The notes beneath the pieces were generated by a model, which saw only the letters and a list, made by a program, of their open reading frames with translations, was not told where the DNA came from and searched no databases. Positions 41,238 through 49,309 of a DNA stretch of 64,000 nt are shown here, piece after piece. This stretch comes from Bacteroidaceae bacterium (GTDB lineage Bacteria > Bacteroidota > Bacteroidia > Bacteroidales > Barnesiellaceae_A). The stretch is taken from contig JAFXAB010000032.1 in assembly GCA_017522135.1 (NCBI GenBank), positions 1 to 64,000 on the forward strand, in the 5' to 3' direction. The first letter of the stretch is position 1; every line of letters begins with the position of its first letter. A program made the translations under genes and the position numbers.

Positions 41238-41693
41238 TTATTTGGCAATTTCTTCAGCTACAACATCAAATGAGAGCTCAACCGATACTTCGGGGTGCAA
41301 TTTGATGATGGCATTGTATGTACCAACTTCTTTGATAGTATCTTTAACGATGATTTTCTTGCGGTCGATTTCTTGACCGAGAGCTGCCAAAGCCTCCGAA
41401 ACCTTAGCATTGTTGATACCACCATAGATTGTGCCATTCTCGCTGGCTTTAGCAGTGATAACCACCTTGAGCTCAGCAACAGCTGTTGCGATAGCTTCAG
41501 CGTCGGCTTTGATCTTGGCGAGTTTGTGGGCACGTTGTTTTTTGTTTTCAGCCAAAACTTTCAACGCAGAGGCTGAAGCGATTACAGCCAAACCTTGGGG
41601 GATAAGGTAGTTGCGACCGTATCCGTCTTTTACTGTTACTACATCATCTTTGTAGCCGAGGCTTGCGATATCTTCTTTCAATATAACTTGCAT
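41238..41693 (-). CDS. rplI: 50S ribosomal protein bL9
   Basis: 151 residues, normal length. N-terminal rRNA-binding domain with V-I-L-K-E-D-I-A-S-L-G-Y-K-D-D-V-V-T-V-K-D-G-Y-G-R-N-Y-L-I-P pattern, central helix, C-terminal domain. Last gene of the rpsF-rpsR-rplI operon; starts 24 bp after rpsR. Confidence 0.98.
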   Translation of the reverse strand: MQVILKEDIASLGYKDDVVTVKDGYGRNYLIPQGLAVIASASALKVLAENKKQRAHKLAKIKADAEAIATAVAELKVVITAKASENGTIYGGINNAKVSEALAALGQEIDRKKIIVKDTIKEVGTYNAIIKLHPEVSVELSFDVVAEEIAK

Positions 41694-41717
41694 GCTAATA
41701 TCCTCCTTACGTTAAAA

Positions 41718-41987
41718 TTATTTCATCATATCGGTTACATAGGGAAGCAATGCCAAGTGGCGTGCTCTTTTCACTGCTTGAGCAATGCGGCGTTGGAACT
41801 TCAACGAAGTACCTGTGATACGACGGGGAAGGATTTTGCCTTGCTCGTTCAAGAATTTCTTCAAGAATTCGGGGTCTTTGTAGTCGATATACTTAATACC
41901 GTTCTTTTTGAAACGACAGTATTTTTTCTTCTTGACATCTACCGACGCGGGAGTCAAATATCTGATTTCCGATTGTGCTTGTGCCAT
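41718..41987 (-). CDS. rpsR: 30S ribosomal protein bS18
   Basis: 89 residues. The conserved core ([34 protein letters not shown]) is complete; partner of S6 on the small-subunit platform. Located 3 bp after rpsF. Confidence 0.98.
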   Translation of the reverse strand: MAQAQSEIRYLTPASVDVKKKKYCRFKKNGIKYIDYKDPEFLKKFLNEQGKILPRRITGTSLKFQRRIAQAVKRARHLALLPYVTDMMK

Positions 41988-41990
41988 GTC

Positions 41991-42353
41991 TTAGTTCTCC
42001 TTTACTTCTTCGTTTGTAGTTGTGTTTGCTTTTGCGCCTCTTCTCTTGATGGCATACTCATGAGCAAATTTGTCTTGCTTGAATGTCAAGAAACGGATTA
42101 CACGCTCATCGCGACGGAAGTTTACTTCGAGAGTCTTGATTACTGTAGGCTCTGCGTCAAACTCGATGAAGGTGTAGAAACCTGTTGATTTCTTTTCGAT
42201 GGGATAAGCCAATTTGCGCAAGCCCCACTCTTCTTTGTTGACGATAGCTGCACCGTTGTCGGTGAGAATCTTTTCAAATTTTTCTACCGCTTCCTTCATC
42301 TGCTCGGCAGACAAAACGGGAGTTAAAATGAAAACGGTTTCGTAGTGATTCAT
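41991..42353 (-). CDS. rpsF: 30S ribosomal protein bS6
   Basis: 120 residues ([32 protein letters not shown]). The C-terminal tail is charged and low-complexity, without the poly-Glu end seen in E. coli. First gene of the operon, with an ideal promoter about 45 bp upstream. I see no obvious S6:S18-type leader fold in the short leader. Confidence 0.98.
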   Translation of the reverse strand: MNHYETVFILTPVLSAEQMKEAVEKFEKILTDNGAAIVNKEEWGLRKLAYPIEKKSTGFYTFIEFDAEPTVIKTLEVNFRRDERVIRFLTFKQDKFAHEYAIKRRGAKANTTTNEEVKEN

Positions 42354-42397
42354 ACTGTTTTTAATTGTTTATTTGTTTGTTTTGCAAAATTGCGGTG

Positions 42398-42429
42398 CAA
42401 AGATACTCATTTCTTTTTGAATAGGCAAG
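42398..42429 (-). promoter_or_regulatory. Complete -33/-7 promoter of rpsF-rpsR-rplI
   Basis: Minus-strand CTTG (42426-42429), 20 bp, then TATCTTTG (42398-42405). The leader to the rpsF ATG is about 40 nt. Confidence 0.75.
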
Positions 42430-42494
42430 TTTTTCGCTTTACAATTTTGTCTTTGCTCCTGATGTGATGCGTTTTTCGGATAATAACAATAGCG

Positions 42495-42526
42495 TATCCG
42501 GTCGGGTTGGAAGAGTTGGCCGGATA
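42495..42526 (-). terminator. Possible hairpin upstream of the rpsF promoter
   Basis: TATCCGG (42495-42501) pairs with CCGGATA (42520-42526), about 90 bp downstream of the RNA methyltransferase stop on the minus strand. No T-run; a weak terminator candidate. Confidence 0.3.
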
Positions 42527-42613
42527 GAAATCTTTATATCATTGTTTTGAGGGTATAATAATGGTTTTATTGGCCATTGTTGCTATTTGATGGCTTGAAT
42601 CTGACTATGAGAA

Positions 42614-43414
42614 TTATTTCTTTCTCAATTGCCAGAAGGCTACTGCGGCTGCTGCGGCTACGTTGAGCGAGTCTACTCCGTGTGCCATGGGTATGCGTGC
42701 CACATAGTCGGCTTCGGCTATCACGTTGTCGGCGAGTCCGTCGCCCTCTGTGCCCATGATGATGGCCAGACGTGGCTCGTTGTTGAGTGTCTCGTCGTCT
42801 ATCGATACCGAGTTGTCACTGAGTGCCATGGCTACGGTCTTGTAGCCTATCTTGTTGAGGTCGCCGATGGGGGTATTCAGCCATGTCCAGGGTACGAGAA
42901 ATACCGACCCCATCGATACTCTTACGGCGCGACGGTTGAGGGGGTCGCACGAGGTGGGTGTGAGCAGTACGGCATCGATACCCAGTGCTGCCGCCGAGCG
43001 AAATATTGCGCCTATATTGGTGGTGTCTACCACACCGTCTACTACCACCACACGACTACTGTTGCCACACACCTCCTCGATACTGCGCGGAGCAGGGCGA
43101 CGCATGGCACACAATACACCTCGGGTGAGGGTATATCCGGTGAGGGATGTCAGCAAGTCGCGTTTGCCGGTATAGACGGGAATGTTGCCACATCGAGCTA
43201 TGATGTCGGCAGCGTCGCCATCTATGTGCTTTTTCTCGCACAATAGTGCCAAGGGGGTATATCCGGCGTCGAGTGCTACACGTATTACCTTGGGACTCTC
43301 GGCTATAAACACACCCTTGTCGGGCTCTATGCGGTTGCGTAGTTGTGCCTCGGTGAGGGTGGCAAATACCTCTACGCCGGGGTGGTTCAGTGATGTTATT
43401 TCTATAATGGGCAT
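42614..43414 (-). CDS. TrmH/SpoU family RNA 2'-O-methyltransferase
   Basis: 266 residues. N-terminal substrate-binding domain (R-N-R-I-E-P-D-K-G-V-F-I-A-E-S-P) and C-terminal SPOUT knot with all three motifs: D-T-T-N-I-G-A-I-F-R-S-A, I-M-G-T-E-G-D-G-L and I-P-M-A-H-G-V-D-S-L-N-V-A-A-A. It methylates rRNA or tRNA ribose with SAM; which site cannot be told from sequence. It starts 23 bp after the permease gene, so both are likely in one operon. Confidence 0.93.
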   Translation of the reverse strand: MPIIEITSLNHPGVEVFATLTEAQLRNRIEPDKGVFIAESPKVIRVALDAGYTPLALLCEKKHIDGDAADIIARCGNIPVYTGKRDLLTSLTGYTLTRGVLCAMRRPAPRSIEEVCGNSSRVVVVDGVVDTTNIGAIFRSAAALGIDAVLLTPTSCDPLNRRAVRVSMGSVFLVPWTWLNTPIGDLNKIGYKTVAMALSDNSVSIDDETLNNEPRLAIIMGTEGDGLADNVIAEADYVARIPMAHGVDSLNVAAAAAVAFWQLRKK

Positions 43415-43437
43415 GGTTGTGTAGGACGGTTGGGTGT

Positions 43438-44685
43438 TTACTCAAACTTGATTGACTTGGCGGGGCGGATAAGTGACACAATATACGAAGGTCCCACAAG
43501 CATCAGCATCGATACCGAGAGGGTGGCAATATTGAGCAGTATGATATGCCATATATTGATCTCTATGGGTACGTAGGCAATATAGTAGGCCTCGGGATTG
43601 AGCTTGAGTATATGCAGGTGTTGTTGCAAAAGACATACTGCAAGTCCTATGACATTGCCCCATAGCATACCACGACCTACCAAGTATGAGGCTACTTGGA
43701 GAAATGTTTGGCGGATTGAGCGGTTGTCGGCTCCGAGGGCTTTCAGTGTACCTATCATCGAGGTGTTTTCGAGAATGATAATGAGCAGTCCCGATATCAT
43801 GGTAAAGCCTGCCACGATGGCCATGAGTATGAGTATTATCCACACGTTCATATCGAGCAGGCTCAACCATCCGAAAAATACGGGATTGAGCTCGCGCACC
43901 GAGCGCACATAATAGTGTGAGCCGTATGAGTCGTGACTTGCTATAAGTAGCCGATATAGGCGGGAGTTTACCTCATCGAGCTTGTCGAAGTCGTGCAGAC
44001 GCATCTCTATACCGCTATATTGGTTGGCATCCCATCCGTTTATTTGTTGCAGTTGTCGGGCGTCACCGAGTATAAACAGGTTGTCATAGTCGGCCAAGTC
44101 GGTCTTGTATATTCCTGTGATATTATATTTGCGAGCCCGAGCGCGGTTGTTGTCTACAAAGTATGCCAGCACGTCATCGCCCACATTTAGTTGCAATTGC
44201 GAGGCGATATGTTGCGAAATGACAATCTGTGTAGATACCGTCGAGTCGGTAATTTGTGGTATTGTACCCGCAACAAGATTACGGGCATAGAACTCCCAAT
44301 CGTAGTCGGGCATCACGCCCTTTACCACTACGCCCATATATTGACTGTCGGTCTTGAGGATGCTTGGCTTGGTAGCGTAGGGTTCTATACGGGCTATATC
44401 GCTATCGTTCTGCAATATCTGTTGTAAGAACTCGCTATACTCAATGGGTGGAGTCTCGTAGGATGTATTGCTCGAGAATGCCGATATATTGACGTGCGAA
44501 CCAAATCCTATCACCTTGTCGCGTATCTCGTGCTTGAAGCCCACGACAATGGCCACCGAGATAATCATCACAGCCAGACCCAAGGCAACACCGGCCACTG
44601 CCAACCGCACAGCCGGTGGCGAAACCTCGCGCCTCTTGTCCTTGTCGAAATAGATGCGACGTGCTATAAACGATTCCCAACTCAT
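43438..44685 (-). CDS. LolC/LolE-type ABC transporter permease
   Basis: 415 residues from the ATG at 44685; the longer frame from 44781 would span the promoter and is rejected. Start F-I-A-R-R-I-Y-F-D-K-D-K-R-R-E-V-S-P-P-A-V is typical of Bacteroidota MacB/FtsX-type permeases of the lipoprotein-release group. One N-terminal membrane helix (about 30-52), a large periplasmic domain (about 53-275), three C-terminal helices (about 285-310, 335-360, 380-405). It probably moves lipoproteins out of the inner membrane together with an ATPase encoded elsewhere. First gene before the RNA methyltransferase. The leader is very short, about 7 nt. Confidence 0.9.
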   Translation of the reverse strand: MSWESFIARRIYFDKDKRREVSPPAVRLAVAGVALGLAVMIISVAIVVGFKHEIRDKVIGFGSHVNISAFSSNTSYETPPIEYSEFLQQILQNDSDIARIEPYATKPSILKTDSQYMGVVVKGVMPDYDWEFYARNLVAGTIPQITDSTVSTQIVISQHIASQLQLNVGDDVLAYFVDNNRARARKYNITGIYKTDLADYDNLFILGDARQLQQINGWDANQYSGIEMRLHDFDKLDEVNSRLYRLLIASHDSYGSHYYVRSVRELNPVFFGWLSLLDMNVWIILILMAIVAGFTMISGLLIIILENTSMIGTLKALGADNRSIRQTFLQVASYLVGRGMLWGNVIGLAVCLLQQHLHILKLNPEAYYIAYVPIEINIWHIILLNIATLSVSMLMLVGPSYIVSLIRPAKSIKFE

Positions 44686-44695
44686 AATATGTGTG

Positions 44696-44703
44696 CAAAG
44701 ATA
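44696..44703 (-). promoter_or_regulatory. -7 promoter box TATCTTTG for the permease operon
   Basis: Exact TATCTTTG on the minus strand, ten bases before the chosen permease ATG. It excludes an earlier start and implies a nearly leaderless mRNA. Confidence 0.6.
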
Positions 44704-44823
44704 GTGAAAGGCGAGAGAAGAAAAACCAAGTTTACTTGAGTTTTTTTCCGAGCCGCATCCTATCTTATTTAAAGATAACAAGAATGGTGAGTAAAAGAGA
44801 ATTGTGATAGTTTAATTTATTTT

Positions 44824-46710
44824 TTATCCTTCAATCTCGCTCAGTTCGAGCCAGCGCATGCCTTTGTCGTCGAGTGTGGCAATGAGTTCTTCGATACGAC
44901 GTGAGTGTGCTATGAGTTGGTCGGTAGTGAGTGTGCCACTGCACATTTCCACCTCAAGGCGGGCTTTTTCGGCTTCGAGTTGCGGTATGAGAGCATCGAG
45001 TTCTTCAAGTTCCTTGCGCTCCTTGAAGGTGAGTCGCTTGCGCTCGGCGGGTTGCTCTTTTTTAGGAGCCGGCGTTGCAACAGCTTGTTTGCGACGTTGT
45101 TCCTCGGCGGCCTTGCGTTCCTCTTGTTGTCGCGCATCGCGCCACAGGCGATAGTCGGTGTAGTTGCCGGGGAAGTCCTTAATCTCGGCATTTCCACGGA
45201 ACACGAGCAAGTGGTCGACCACCTTGTCCATGAAGTAGCGGTCGTGCGACACAACGATAACACAGCCCTTGAAGTTGCGCAGATACTCCTCCAAGACGCT
45301 CAGTGTGGTGATGTCGAGGTCGTTGGTAGGCTCGTCGAGCACGAGGAAGTTGGGGTTGCGCATGAGTACGGTGCAGAGGTGCAGACGACGCTTCTCGCCA
45401 CCGCTGAGCTTATATATATAGTTGTGTTGTTTCTCGGGCGAGAAGAGAAAGTGTTGCAGAAACTGACTTGCCGAGAGGCGACGTCCATCGCCGAGCGAAA
45501 TCTCTTCGGCTATCTCGCGCACGGCATCTATCACCTTCATGCCTTCTTTAAATTGCAGTCCGTCTTGACTATAGTAGCCAAATCGTACTGTCTCACCAAT
45601 GTCAAATCGACCACTGTCGGGCGCAACTTCGCCTATGAGCATCTTGATAAAGGTTGACTTGCCTGTGCCGTTTTGTCCGATGATGCCCATCTTTTCGTAG
45701 CGGGCAAAGTTGTAGTAGAAGTTGTCGAGAATCTTCAGGTCGTCGAATGACTTGCTTACATATTGCGCCTCGAAAATCTTAGAACCTATGTAGGTCGATT
45801 TCACGTCGAGCTTTACCGGACCTTCGTCGATGCGACGGCGTGCCTTGGCTTCAAGGTCGTAGAAGGCATCTACACGAGCCTTGGCCTTTGTGCCACGAGC
45901 TTGCGGTTGTCGGCGCATCCAGTCGAGCTCGGTGCGCAGGAGGTTACGGGCGCGAGCTGTCTCGGCATTCTGTACGTCGAGTCGTTCCTGACGCTTTTCG
46001 AGGTAGTAGCTGAAGTTGCCGTTGTAGCAGTAGGTGGTCTGGTTGTCTATCTCGATAATTTCGTTGCACACGCGGTCGAGAAAGTAGCGGTCGTGTGTAA
46101 CCATGAGCAGGGTAGTGTTGCCACGGTTGAGGTACTCTTCGAGCCACTCGGTCATTTCGATGTCGAGGTGGTTGGTAGGCTCGTCGAGGATGAGCAGGTT
46201 GGGCTCGGTGATAAGCACATTGGCCAGTGCCAGACGCTTGATTTGTCCGCCCGACAATTCTCCTACAGGTTGGTCGAAACGGGTAATGTTGAGCTTCGAC
46301 AAGATTTGTTTGGCGCGTTGCTCGTAGTCCCAGGCCTTGAGGCGGTCCATTTGCTCGAGGGCAGCTTCCAATCGGGTGTTGTCGCCGGCAACCAAGGCTT
46401 GTTCATACTCGGCAATGACTTGTACCGTCTCGTTGGGCGAGAAGAAACAGGCTTGCAGAACGGTCAATTCGGGAGGATAGGAGGGTGTCTGCTCCAGATA
46501 TCCTATGCGTATTCCGTTGCGTAGTGTAATGGTTCCGCTGTCACAATCTTCTTTGCCGGCAATGATGTTGAGCAGGGTGGTTTTACCGGTTCCATTTTGT
46601 GCCACAATACCTATACGATCGCCTTCGCCTATTCCCAGCGTTATGTCGCTGAAGAGTAGGCGGTCGCCGTATGATTTGGTTAGTTTCTCTATCTGTAGGT
46701 AGCTTATCAT
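44824..46710 (-). CDS. ABC-F family ATPase (Uup-like)
   Basis: 628 residues from the ATG at 46710; an ATG at 46734 overlaps the promoter box. Two ABC domains without membrane parts: Walker A G-T-G-K-T-T and G-T-G-K-S-T, signatures L-S-G-G-Q and L-S-G-G-E, each followed by L-D-E-P-T-N-(H/D)-L-D. The ABC-F linker (about 240-300) joins them. A charged coiled-coil end (about 535-628) resembles Uup. Such proteins act on ribosomes or DNA intermediates and do not transport. Single gene. Confidence 0.94.
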   Translation of the reverse strand: MISYLQIEKLTKSYGDRLLFSDITLGIGEGDRIGIVAQNGTGKTTLLNIIAGKEDCDSGTITLRNGIRIGYLEQTPSYPPELTVLQACFFSPNETVQVIAEYEQALVAGDNTRLEAALEQMDRLKAWDYEQRAKQILSKLNITRFDQPVGELSGGQIKRLALANVLITEPNLLILDEPTNHLDIEMTEWLEEYLNRGNTTLLMVTHDRYFLDRVCNEIIEIDNQTTYCYNGNFSYYLEKRQERLDVQNAETARARNLLRTELDWMRRQPQARGTKAKARVDAFYDLEAKARRRIDEGPVKLDVKSTYIGSKIFEAQYVSKSFDDLKILDNFYYNFARYEKMGIIGQNGTGKSTFIKMLIGEVAPDSGRFDIGETVRFGYYSQDGLQFKEGMKVIDAVREIAEEISLGDGRRLSASQFLQHFLFSPEKQHNYIYKLSGGEKRRLHLCTVLMRNPNFLVLDEPTNDLDITTLSVLEEYLRNFKGCVIVVSHDRYFMDKVVDHLLVFRGNAEIKDFPGNYTDYRLWRDARQQEERKAAEEQRRKQAVATPAPKKEQPAERKRLTFKERKELEELDALIPQLEAEKARLEVEMCSGTLTTDQLIAHSRRIEELIATLDDKGMRWLELSEIEG

Positions 46711-46731
46711 TTCAATGTGTATTTCTTGTCG

Positions 46732-46739
46732 CAAAATTA
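46732..46739 (-). promoter_or_regulatory. -7 promoter box TAATTTTG for the ABC-F gene
   Basis: TAATTTTG on the minus strand, predicting a start near 46728 and an 18-nt leader to the ATG at 46710. Confidence 0.55.
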
Positions 46740-46952
46740 CATAGCCTTACCAAAAATAGCAAATTTTTAGCTCTTTTCTACGTTCTTGGCCTTGCTTATC
46801 TGATGGTTTTTTATCTCTTTCTTTTGCTTTTGTATGATGCTGCTTATAATTTGTAACCTTGTTTTATGTGTTTGTAGGGTCGATTTTGCCTTAAAAATGG
46901 CTCGATTTGAAAAAATATCGAAAAATATGTATACTGTTAATAAAAATAGTGC

Positions 46953-46960
46953 TATCTTTG
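46953..46960 (+). promoter_or_regulatory. -7 promoter box TATCTTTG of the second RNA candidate
   Basis: Exact TATCTTTG on the plus strand in a 600-bp gene-free stretch; start expected near 46964. Confidence 0.6.
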
Positions 46961-46963
46961 CAT

Positions 46964-47160
46964 CGCCTTAAGAAAAGTGCAAACGATTGATTTAACCAAT
47001 CTAAGTTACCTATATTATACTATAGAATTACACATTTACACTTGATGTGAAAACAGGCCTTTGAGCTTGAGTCAAGTTGTAAAAAGTCTTGTGAGAGACA
47101 GAGAAAATTTTTGTGATTGTTAACAGCAGACCTGCGCTGAGCATCTCTGCTGTTTTTTTT
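46964..47160 (+). ncRNA. Small RNA candidate with own promoter and terminator
   Basis: Between a TATCTTTG box (46953-46960) and a textbook intrinsic terminator lies about 195 nt without an ORF. The terminator is AACAGCAGA 47122-47130 with TCTGCTGTT 47146-47154, running into eight T. Internal pairing supports a structured RNA: TTTACACTTGA (47035-47045) with TCAAG-T-TGTAAA (47072-47083, one bulged base), and GATTG / CAATC near 46985-47000. The next gene starts 200 bp after the terminator and has its own -7 boxes, so this looks like a free-standing small RNA, not a leader. I do not recognise the family. Confidence 0.6.
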
Positions 47161-47241
47161 GCTCATTTGAAATAAATGTCGTAAAAATATTTAATACAAA
47201 TTTTGTGTGTCATCTATGTCGTAGGTAGGTGAAATAATTTG

Positions 47242-47298
47242 TATTTTTGCAATTCATAGGGCTTGTGGGCAAGTATCAGATTATAATTTGTAATTTTG
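47242..47298 (+). promoter_or_regulatory. Two -7 boxes upstream of the RecB/Cas4-like gene
   Basis: TATTTTTG at 47242-47249 and TAATTTTG at 47291-47298, both on the plus strand and both fitting TAnnTTTG. Either or both may drive the gene at 47358. No good -33 elements. Confidence 0.4.
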
Positions 47299-47357
47299 CT
47301 GTGTATAACAGCCCTATGAGTAGAACAAAAAATCAGTAAGTTGTAGTGAATATAGCA

Positions 47358-48140
47358 ATGCAAAGTATAAATCTTGATGGCTCGCAAATAGTGTTTGAAC
47401 GAGACAATCATATACATTTTGATGAAGCTGAGCATCGTTACAGTGTGGATGGTCACGGTGAAATGCGTCCTGTAAGTTCCATTATTGCCCAGTTTTTTAA
47501 GGAATTTGATGCACAATATTGGAGTATGCGCAAGTGTAAGAATGACCCTCTTGCGGCTGCACAATTGCGCGATGAATGGAGTATGCGCGGGTGCGTGGCA
47601 AGTCAGGTGGGAACATACTTGCATAAGCAGATAGAGGATTACCTTAACGGCAAACGCGACATTGATATGGAGTGTGAGGTGTGCTACAAAGGGGCTTATA
47701 AGCAGATATGTGATAGAGTGGATATTACACGCGAATGGACTTTCTTCAAGGCCTTTGACAGTGTTGTGGGATATACTCCGTTTCGCACCGAATGGCGCGT
47801 GTATGATGTAGATGCGCGCATGGCCGGTACTATAGATCTTGTGTGCGCTTGCTCCGATGGCACGTATGAAATATACGATTGGAAGCGAAGTAACAAGGTG
47901 AACCCCGATGAGATAAACCGCTGGGCATGCGGGTTGAATGGACTAGAACACCTTACCGACACCTCTTACAGTCACTATTGCCTGCAACAAAACCTATATC
48001 GTTATATGCTTGAGCGCAACTATGGCATACGCATCAGTCGAATGAACTTGGTGGTTTTGCACCCCGACTATTCATCCTATCGCGTAGTACCCGTTCCGCG
48101 CATGGATAGCGAAGTAGCTATTATACTATCAAAGATATAA
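47358..48140 (+). CDS. PD-(D/E)XK nuclease of the RecB/Cas4-like group
   Basis: 260 residues from the ATG at 47358; a GTG at 47346 is an alternative start. A nuclease core of the RecB/Cas4 type, counted from the GTG: H94 in G-T-Y-L-H-K-Q-I-E, then G-T-I-D164-L-V, a strand Y-E-I-Y-D178-W-K180, and a late Q-x-x-L-Y-R-Y helix. The N-terminal H-I-H-F-D-E-A-E-H-R-Y is common in phage and plasmid members. No helicase, Cas or phage genes are adjacent, so its partner is unknown. Isolated between the small RNA candidate and an SDR gene. Confidence 0.85.
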   Translation: MQSINLDGSQIVFERDNHIHFDEAEHRYSVDGHGEMRPVSSIIAQFFKEFDAQYWSMRKCKNDPLAAAQLRDEWSMRGCVASQVGTYLHKQIEDYLNGKRDIDMECEVCYKGAYKQICDRVDITREWTFFKAFDSVVGYTPFRTEWRVYDVDARMAGTIDLVCACSDGTYEIYDWKRSNKVNPDEINRWACGLNGLEHLTDTSYSHYCLQQNLYRYMLERNYGIRISRMNLVVLHPDYSSYRVVPVPRMDSEVAIILSKI

Positions 48141-48315
48141 GTAATATTTTTCGTTTCTTATTAATATTGGGCAGTAGAGGAGTAACTCTGCTGTCTTTTT
48201 TTGTATCTGCCAATGTGCTATTTAAACGTTTTGGCAGTAATTGTTGTTGGTATTATACTGCATTGTCATATTGTATGCGGTTTTGTTAATTAATCAAAAA
48301 AATAAACTTAAAATA

Positions 48316-48345
48316 TTGCAGTTGGTTAGATGTTTTATATATTTG
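48316..48345 (+). promoter_or_regulatory. -33/-7 promoter of the SDR gene
   Basis: TTG (48316-48318), 19 bp, TATATTTG (48338-48345). The leader is about 40 nt. Confidence 0.55.
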
Positions 48346-48388
48346 TAACGATTCTAAAAGTGTAAACAAAATAAAAAGAATATATATC

Positions 48389-49159
48389 ATGAAAAATTAT
48401 TTCGATCTTAAAGGACAAGTAGCTGTCGTAACCGGTGCATCGGCCGGTCTTGGGCTACAAATGGCAAAGGCTTTTGCCAATCAGGGTGCTAACCTCGTAT
48501 TGTTGGCTCGTCGACAAAATCTCTTGGAGGAGAATGCCCGAGCTATCTCGCAAGAGTATGGTGTAGAGGTGTTGCCTATTGTGTGCGACATAACCGTTAC
48601 CGAACAGGTGCAGAATGCTGTAAAAAAGACAATGGAGCATTTTGGTCGTGTAGATATTCTCTTAAATAATGCCGGTACGGGTGCTGTAGGACCTGCCGAG
48701 GAGATTACCGACGAGCAGCTAAAGCATGAAATCGATATAGACCTGTTCGGAACATACATTTGTGCACGTGAATTTGGCAAGGAGATGATAAATGCACAAT
48801 ATGGTCGCATTATCAACATAGCCTCTATCTATGGACTTGTAGGCAATATGATAATAGGTAGTGCGCCCTATCATGCTGCCAAAGGTGGTGTTGTCAATCT
48901 TACCCGCGCCTTGGCGGCCGAGTGGGGCAAGTATGGCATTACGGTCAATAGCATTTGCCCGGGATTTTTCTATACCGAACTTACTACCGCTACGCTTGAT
49001 AGCGACTTCTTCCAAGATGTTGCCAAGCGAAGTATACCATTGGGTCGCTACGGAAAGTCGGGCGAACTCGACACCTGTGCTCTCTTCCTCGCATCGCCCA
49101 ATAGTACCTATGTAAACGGCCAGAACATAGCCATCGATGGCGGCTATACAGCCGTGTGA
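48389..49159 (+). CDS. SDR family oxidoreductase (gluconate 5-dehydrogenase-like)
   Basis: 256 residues, a classical short-chain dehydrogenase. Cofactor motif T-G-A-S-A-G-L-G, N-N-A-G at about 94-97, catalytic S in I-A-S-I-Y-G and Y-H-A-A-K. The C-terminal F-L-A-S-P-x-S-T-Y-V-N-G-Q-N-I-A-I-D-G-G-Y is typical of the gluconate 5-dehydrogenase / 3-oxoacyl-ACP reductase branch. R-R in L-A-R-R-Q suggests NADP(H) preference. The substrate is not decidable from sequence. Single gene with promoter and terminator. Confidence 0.9.
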   Translation: MKNYFDLKGQVAVVTGASAGLGLQMAKAFANQGANLVLLARRQNLLEENARAISQEYGVEVLPIVCDITVTEQVQNAVKKTMEHFGRVDILLNNAGTGAVGPAEEITDEQLKHEIDIDLFGTYICAREFGKEMINAQYGRIINIASIYGLVGNMIIGSAPYHAAKGGVVNLTRALAAEWGKYGITVNSICPGFFYTELTTATLDSDFFQDVAKRSIPLGRYGKSGELDTCALFLASPNSTYVNGQNIAIDGGYTAV

Positions 49160-49227
49160 CAGTATTGAGAAGATAAGCAAAGTGCCATATTAAGGTATAA
49201 AAGTCACTTGCGTGTTTTTAATCATTG

Positions 49228-49269
49228 CACCCCTAAAGATACTATATCAATATAGTATCTTTAGGGGTG
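49228..49269. terminator. 20-bp perfect palindrome between convergent genes
   Basis: Arms 49228-49247 and 49250-49269 are perfectly complementary with only two bases between, in practice an 18-bp stem with a small loop. It lies between the convergent SDR and TPR-regulator genes and can act on both. No T-run on either side. Confidence 0.7.
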
Positions 49270-49309
49270 TTCCCTATAACTTTTACCTATAAGTATGTTT
49301 CCGAGATTA

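Noticed and set aside
42354..42400. S6:S18 autoregulatory leader upstream of rpsF
   Set aside because: The leader implied by the promoter is only about 40 nt and I find no matching hairpin with the expected bulge.
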